Assembly: GCA_910585755.1 (NCBI GenBank)
Contig: CAJUFH010000009.1
Span: 3,237-67,236 of the forward strand
Length of the DNA stretch: 64,000 bases
Reading direction: 5' to 3'
Source: an uncultured Muribaculaceae bacterium
GTDB lineage: Bacteria; Bacteroidota; Bacteroidia; Bacteroidales; Muribaculaceae
Shown: piece by piece, positions 60,781-64,000 of the stretch
Position numbering within the stretch: position 1 is the stretch's first letter
How the letters are laid out: every line of letters begins with the position of its first letter
Notes under the pieces: model-generated
Seen by the model: only the letters and a program-made list of their open reading frames with translations
Told to the model about the DNA's origin: nothing
Database searches by the model: none
Translations under genes and position numbers: made by a program

Positions 60781-61008
60781 TCAATCAGCGAGTTTTGCGT
60801 CGGGGAACGCGACTTTGCCCGGCGCGGTCTTGCAGAGGGTCAGGATTTCGGAATGGAAAAGCCGCCCGGTGTTGGTGATGGAGAGCGTGCCTCCTCCTTT
60901 GGCTGCGGCTTCGGCGAATCTGACCAGGGTTGAAAACGCCATGCCGGAGGCGTCGGCCGTGAAGGAGCCCCCGCTTTCGAGGTACTGGATGAGTTCTGCT
61001 TTTTTCAT
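60781..61008 (-). CDS. Small phage-associated protein of unknown function
   Basis: The 75-residue protein begins MKKAELIQYLESGGSFTAD and continues STLVRFAEAAAKGGGTLSITNTG, then ILTLCKTAPGKVAF. Small proteins with the LxxFAxxAxxGGGxLxI pattern occur near Bacteroidetes phage genes as I recall; the role is unknown. Start 61008 avoids a Lys/Arg-rich upstream extension. It is convergent with the integrase. Confidence 0.6.
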   Translation of the reverse strand: MKKAELIQYLESGGSFTADASGMAFSTLVRFAEAAAKGGGTLSITNTGRLFHSEILTLCKTAPGKVAFPDAKLAD

Positions 61009-61240
61009 CGCTTTTTGTTTTTTTGGTTCCAGCCGCGAAGATAATCCATTGGTTTCTGTCAGGAACGTTATCTTGTTAGTCCCCGCGCCGCGGCTTCGGC
61101 GGCGCGGGATTTTCTTTTTCTTTTTTCGCGCAACTTTTTTCTTTTTCTTTCTCGGCAGGCTCGAAAGCGACCAAAGGTCGATGACTCTTCCGGCGGAGCC
61201 GGTAAGGCGCGGAGCGCTCTTTGAAAAACCAGGTCTCTTC

Positions 61241-61300
61241 AAAAATTTTGAAAGTCGGCCAAAAATTTTTAAAGTCGGCCAAAAATTTTGAAAGTCGGCG
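61241..61300 (+). repeat. Three tandem 20-mers
   Basis: AAAAATTTTGAAAGTCGGCC is repeated three times with single changes (61241-61260, 61261-61280, 61281-61300). Each unit carries the small palindrome AAAATTTT or a variant. Confidence 0.8.
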
Positions 61301-61374
61301 ACGGGGAGCGAAGCGAAAAATTTCCCCCTCCGTCGTCTTATAAAAATTTCGATTTAAATTTTTATATTCCTCAT

Positions 61375-61403
61375 CTTAGTATATACTCGACTTAGTATAT
61401 ACT
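61375..61403 (+). repeat. Two-copy AGTATATACT repeat
   Basis: CTTAGTATATACT occurs at 61375-61387 and 61391-61403; each contains the perfect palindrome AGTATATACT, a possible operator pair. Confidence 0.65.
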
Positions 61404-61430
61404 TCCTCATCTTTTTCGCGCGCGCGTCAG

Positions 61431-61472
61431 GTTAGGGTTTGGTTCGTGTTTGGTTTGCTTTTGGTTTTATCT
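61431..61472 (+). repeat. 42-nt TTGGTT-rich direct repeat, copy 1
   Basis: GTTAGGGTTTGGTTCGTGTT and 22 more bases match copy 2 at 61702-61743 in 41 of 42 positions. Confidence 0.8.
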
Positions 61473-61701
61473 TGGTTTGCGTTTGGTTACCGCTTGGTTT
61501 TTGAGTTGTTTGTAATTTATTGGGTTTTAGATTATTATGTAAGTGGGTCAAAAGTGGATTTTTGTGTTAAAAAATGTGTAAATTGTGAGCTGCGAATTAT
61601 AACCGCGAAATTCGCCCCTGTTTTTGGGGGCTTTTTTCGCATGGTTTTTTCGCGTGTTTTTTCACTAAAAAAAACCAAAGGCAACCTATGGTTCGCTCTT
61701 G

Positions 61702-61743
61702 GTTAGGGTTTGGTTTGTGTTTGGTTTGCTTTTGGTTTTATCT
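61702..61743 (+). repeat. 42-nt TTGGTT-rich direct repeat, copy 2
   Basis: One mismatch to copy 1 at 61431-61472; the two are 271 bases apart. Confidence 0.8.
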
Positions 61744-61777
61744 CGGCTTATATATAGCTGATTATCAACGTAAAGAA

Positions 61778-61799
61778 ACCCGCTCTTTTCGGAGCGGGT
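61778..61799 (-). terminator. Hairpin after the minus-strand phage gene
   Basis: ACCCGCTC (61778-61785) pairs with GAGCGGGT (61792-61799). It lies about 60 bases past the stop of the gene at 61860-62261. Confidence 0.5.
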
Positions 61800-61859
61800 G
61801 TTGAGTCGCGGCGGAAATGCGCGAAATTCTAAAATTAGAAGGAATTAGACCGGCGCCGG

Positions 61860-62261
61860 TCAGTTCCCGTTGTCGTCGGCGAGCTGTTTCAGGCGCGCCT
61901 CGATCGTGGTCGAGACGTCTCCCGACAGCGAGACTTCGGCGGAGACTGACTGCATCTGGGGGGTGTGGTAGCGCAGGAGTTTTTCCTGTATGGCGGCCCT
62001 GTCTTTCGCGTCCATCATCATGAGGTCTATCTCGAAATCGGAAATCACGAGGGGTCTGCCGTCAGCGTCGGCGAGCTTCAGCGTGTTGTACAGGATTCCG
62101 TCCTTGTCGCGGAACTCTATCTCGCGGGGCGAGCCGTCAGGATTAGTCTGCGGCTTGGGCTCAAAGTAGGCGGCGGAGTGCGCCCGCAGGTGCTCCTTGA
62201 GCGGGTTTGGTTTGTTGGGGGTTCCCTTCTGTCGTCCCCCGGTTTTTCGTCCTTTTGCCAT
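61860..62261 (-). CDS. Phage-type protein with GRQKGTPNK N-terminus
   Basis: The 133-residue protein begins MAKGRKTGGRQKGTPNKPNP, the basic motif found in DUF5681-like and terminase-small-subunit-like phage proteins. The rest is helical and charged, with ISDFEIDLMMMDAKDRAAIQEKLLRYH. DNA packaging is a guess. It is divergent from the virion-like genes. A start at 62270 three codons upstream is possible. Confidence 0.6.
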   Translation of the reverse strand: MAKGRKTGGRQKGTPNKPNPLKEHLRAHSAAYFEPKPQTNPDGSPREIEFRDKDGILYNTLKLADADGRPLVISDFEIDLMMMDAKDRAAIQEKLLRYHTPQMQSVSAEVSLSGDVSTTIEARLKQLADDNGN

Positions 62262-62344
62262 GTGAACCAAAAGTTAAAGATGAGGAACAAAGTTAGCGGT
62301 TTATCTTTGCCCCGTAATTATAACTTTTTAACCGAGACAACGAC

Positions 62345-62842
62345 ATGGGCATATTCGGGAGCGCCATAGGGGGTGCGCTGGGCATCGGAGGCGCGATCTT
62401 CGGAGGCATCAGCGCCTCAAAGGCCATGAAGAAGGCCAAGCGCAACATCGAGAACCAGATGCGGGAGAACCAAAACTGGTATGACCGCCGCTATAACGAG
62501 GACGCGACGCAGCGGGCTGACGCCCAGCGCGTCCTGACGATGACGAACGACAACATCCGACAGCGCAACCAAGCGGCCGCGGGTACACAGGCGGTGATGG
62601 GAGGCACGGAGGAGAGTGTCGCGGCGGCGAAAGCGGCCAACAACCAGGCGCTGGCGGACGCCACCTCGCAGATCGCTGTCAACGGCGAGCGCCGCAAGGA
62701 CCAGATCGAATCGCAGTACATGAGCACGAAGGCGGAACTCAACGAGAAACTGAACGCCCTTGAACAGGCGAAGGCCGGAGCTGTCAGCCAGGCGGTGCAG
62801 GGTGTGGCGCAAGCCGGCGCGAACATTGCGGGCTTATTCTAA
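62345..62842 (+). CDS. Probable virion/ejection protein
   Basis: The 165-residue protein has a Gly/Ala/Ile-rich N-terminus (GSAIGGALGIGGAIFGG) like a membrane-active segment. A long coiled coil with NQAAAGTQAVMGGTEESVAAA and AKAANNQALADATSQIA follows, then an Ala/Gly-rich C-terminus. Internal virion or DNA-ejection proteins of podoviruses, and pilot proteins of microviruses, have this plan. The family is not identified. It starts 83 bases after the divergent gene. Confidence 0.55.
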   Translation: MGIFGSAIGGALGIGGAIFGGISASKAMKKAKRNIENQMRENQNWYDRRYNEDATQRADAQRVLTMTNDNIRQRNQAAAGTQAVMGGTEESVAAAKAANNQALADATSQIAVNGERRKDQIESQYMSTKAELNEKLNALEQAKAGAVSQAVQGVAQAGANIAGLF

Positions 62843-62854
62843 AAGCAAATCACA

Positions 62855-63970
62855 ATGATTGACCCAAGCAAACCAATAATAGACACCCGGACAATGGTTG
62901 TCGGCCAGGGACCACAGCCTGTTTCAAAGCCGAAGAGTGATACTCAGACGACGGCGGCTCCGGCGGTCGGGCGAACCGCGGCCCCGTCCTCCGCTACGAC
63001 CGCCCCGACGGGGAACGGCACGTCGGCGGCTTCCGGCAATGAGTCCGCGACATCGGTCTCCACCAATAACACGGCCACTTCCGCCATATCTACCAATGTG
63101 CCGGACGGGTTCAAGGGGAGCAACAACGGCGAGCTTATTTCCTATCTTGAAAGGAAGATCGCCGAGAACCAGCCGCTTTCCGAGGCGGACCTGGCGAAAC
63201 TGCGGCGCAAGCAGCGAGCGGAGGGGATTATCAGCGGCATATCCGACGCGGTGCAGTCGGTGGCAAACCTCGTGTTCACGAGCCAGTACGCCCCCAATAT
63301 GTACAACGCCAAGGAGGGAATGTCGGCTAAGGCCAAGGAGCGGTTTGACAAGGAGAAGGCGGAGCGGGAGGCGGCGGATGACAGATGGTTCAACTACGCC
63401 CTGAATCTCGGCAGGTTGAAAGACGCGGAAAACGACAGGGGTCTGCGAATCTGGCAGACGGAGCAGAACATGCTCCGGCAGGACCGGGCTTATGACCAGG
63501 GTGAGCGCCACTGGCAGGCCGGATTCGACCGCCAGGGAGAATGGCGCGAGGAGGATAAAGACGCGCGGGAGAAACAGGCCGCGGAGGACACCCGGCGGTT
63601 CAATATCAATAACGAGAACGAACAGAAGCGTATCGGGCTGGAGGCCCGAAGGCTGGCTAAGGCGGAGCGCGAGGGGCGGATGACGTTCAACCTGGGTTCG
63701 GGGAACGGGAATGTCACGCTGTCGCTTGACAGGCTGAATACCGAGACGGTGGCGCGGATTTTCAGGACGTTGCCCGAAGAGGTAGTCTATATGCCTAAAA
63801 GGAACGGGGACGGCAGTGTCAAAAAGAAGGCGGACGGCAGTGTGGAGGTGGATTACAACAAGCCGGTATACGGGGAACCGATTGTGCGGGATGGTTTCGT
63901 CGTAGGGTACAAGCATCCGACGACTGAGGACATGCTCAGGGCGATCGGTGGAAAACCCAGGCGCGGATGA
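62855..63970 (+). CDS. Probable phage structural protein, coiled-coil
   Basis: The 371-residue protein has a Thr/Ser/Ala/Pro-rich disordered N-terminus (about 20-85), a helical core (GELISYLERKIAENQPLSEAD, then VQSVANLVFTSQYAPNMYNA), a long charged coiled coil (about 165-285) and a mixed C-terminal domain. It lies 12 bases after the ejection-like gene and probably works with it in the particle. No family recognised. Confidence 0.55.
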   Translation: MIDPSKPIIDTRTMVVGQGPQPVSKPKSDTQTTAAPAVGRTAAPSSATTAPTGNGTSAASGNESATSVSTNNTATSAISTNVPDGFKGSNNGELISYLERKIAENQPLSEADLAKLRRKQRAEGIISGISDAVQSVANLVFTSQYAPNMYNAKEGMSAKAKERFDKEKAEREAADDRWFNYALNLGRLKDAENDRGLRIWQTEQNMLRQDRAYDQGERHWQAGFDRQGEWREEDKDAREKQAAEDTRRFNINNENEQKRIGLEARRLAKAEREGRMTFNLGSGNGNVTLSLDRLNTETVARIFRTLPEEVVYMPKRNGDGSVKKKADGSVEVDYNKPVYGEPIVRDGFVVGYKHPTTEDMLRAIGGKPRRG

Positions 63971-64000
63971 CCCCTGGGGCCAAGGTTGATTTGACCCCCG
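63967..64000 (+). CDS. Start of a further gene (3' truncated by window)
   Basis: An ATG overlapping the previous stop (ATGA) opens MTPGAKVDLTP to the window edge. Overlapping starts are typical of phage modules, but too little is visible to identify it. Confidence 0.35.
   Translation, partial: MTPGAKVDLTP

Larger units (their letters stand above)
61009..61859. other. Repeat-rich non-coding block of the integrated element
   Basis: No credible gene is seen in about 850 bases. It contains three tandem 20-mers (61241-61300), a two-copy CTTAGTATATACT repeat (61375-61403), two copies of a 42-nt TTGGTT-rich repeat (61431-61472 and 61702-61743) and a hairpin (61778-61799). It could hold an origin, packaging site or regulatory region. 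Confidence 0.6.

Noticed and set aside
60767..61291. 174-codon plus-strand frame opposite the 75-residue phage protein
   Set aside because: Contains runs of Phe from T-rich DNA and ends in the tandem 20-mers; the minus-strand protein is the better candidate.
61446..61706. 86-codon hydrophobic frame in the repeat block
   Set aside because: Its Phe/Trp/Leu-rich start is produced by the TTGGTT repeats, and there is no good start context.
61431..61743. CRISPR-like array from the TTGGTT repeats
   Set aside because: Only two copies 271 bases apart, low complexity, no regular spacers and no cas genes.

Overview
The window reads as a chromosome segment of a high-GC Bacteroidales bacterium, most like a Muribaculaceae-type gut commensal. 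That placement is an inference. It rests on Bacteroidetes-type promoters (TTTG, 19-20 nt, TAnnTTTG) seen in front of many genes, on Bacteroidales-typical families (PCMD lipoprotein, DUF4923, DUF4250, DUF3127, BT_3928-like DoxX protein, phosphate butyryltransferase/butyrate kinase, carboxynorspermidine decarboxylase), and on a C-terminal sorting-domain-like tail in a secreted protein. I saw no tRNA, rRNA, CRISPR array or insertion sequence.

Layout. 1-4919: the end of a metal-efflux permease fused to an HMA domain, then pyrB-pyrI-flavin reductase-glyA and plsC. 5031-6879: an A+T-rich island with a complete PvuII-like restriction-modification system (methyltransferase, leaderless controller, endonuclease). 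7256-9957: groES, groEL and a DUF4332 protein. 10118-14171: a four-gene envelope operon (two paralogous outer-membrane barrels, a PCMD lipoprotein, a third barrel). 14281-17091 (minus): polyprenyl synthase, TatD, TM2 protein and DUF4923. 17179-22583: DUF4250, UvrD/PcrA, NspC and a GH43 glycosidase, convergent with a serine-type sulfatase. 24276-30459: glycosyltransferase, RadC, an unknown secreted protein, and ptb-buk. 30761-30965 holds a candidate regulated small transcript with a 25-codon ORF. 31128-40168: htpG, clpC, gyrA and a TPR lipoprotein-like protein. 40322-40920: hicAB. 40998-48798 (minus): DUF5131, AIM24, purA, fur, dnaG, porin and purT. 49049-56781: a small membrane protein, a DUF3127 protein, then folE, SPOR, tpiA, BT_3928-like, DUF1599, M16-like, kdsB and a ThiE-like protein. 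56922-59368: rfbD and prfC. 59400 to the end: the left end of an integrated phage-like element (tyrosine recombinase, repeat-rich non-coding DNA, virion-like proteins).

Most of the window is housekeeping. The points that stand out are: the PvuII-like R-M island, whose promoters explain ordered expression; the candidate small transcript with an operator-like palindrome between -33 and -7; a shared hairpin element with conserved ends, located just after groES and just after radC; a 90-bp palindromic MITE-like element before folE; and the repeat-dense non-coding block of the integrated element.

No computation was run. Family calls come from reading motifs. Comparisons to known proteins are from memory.
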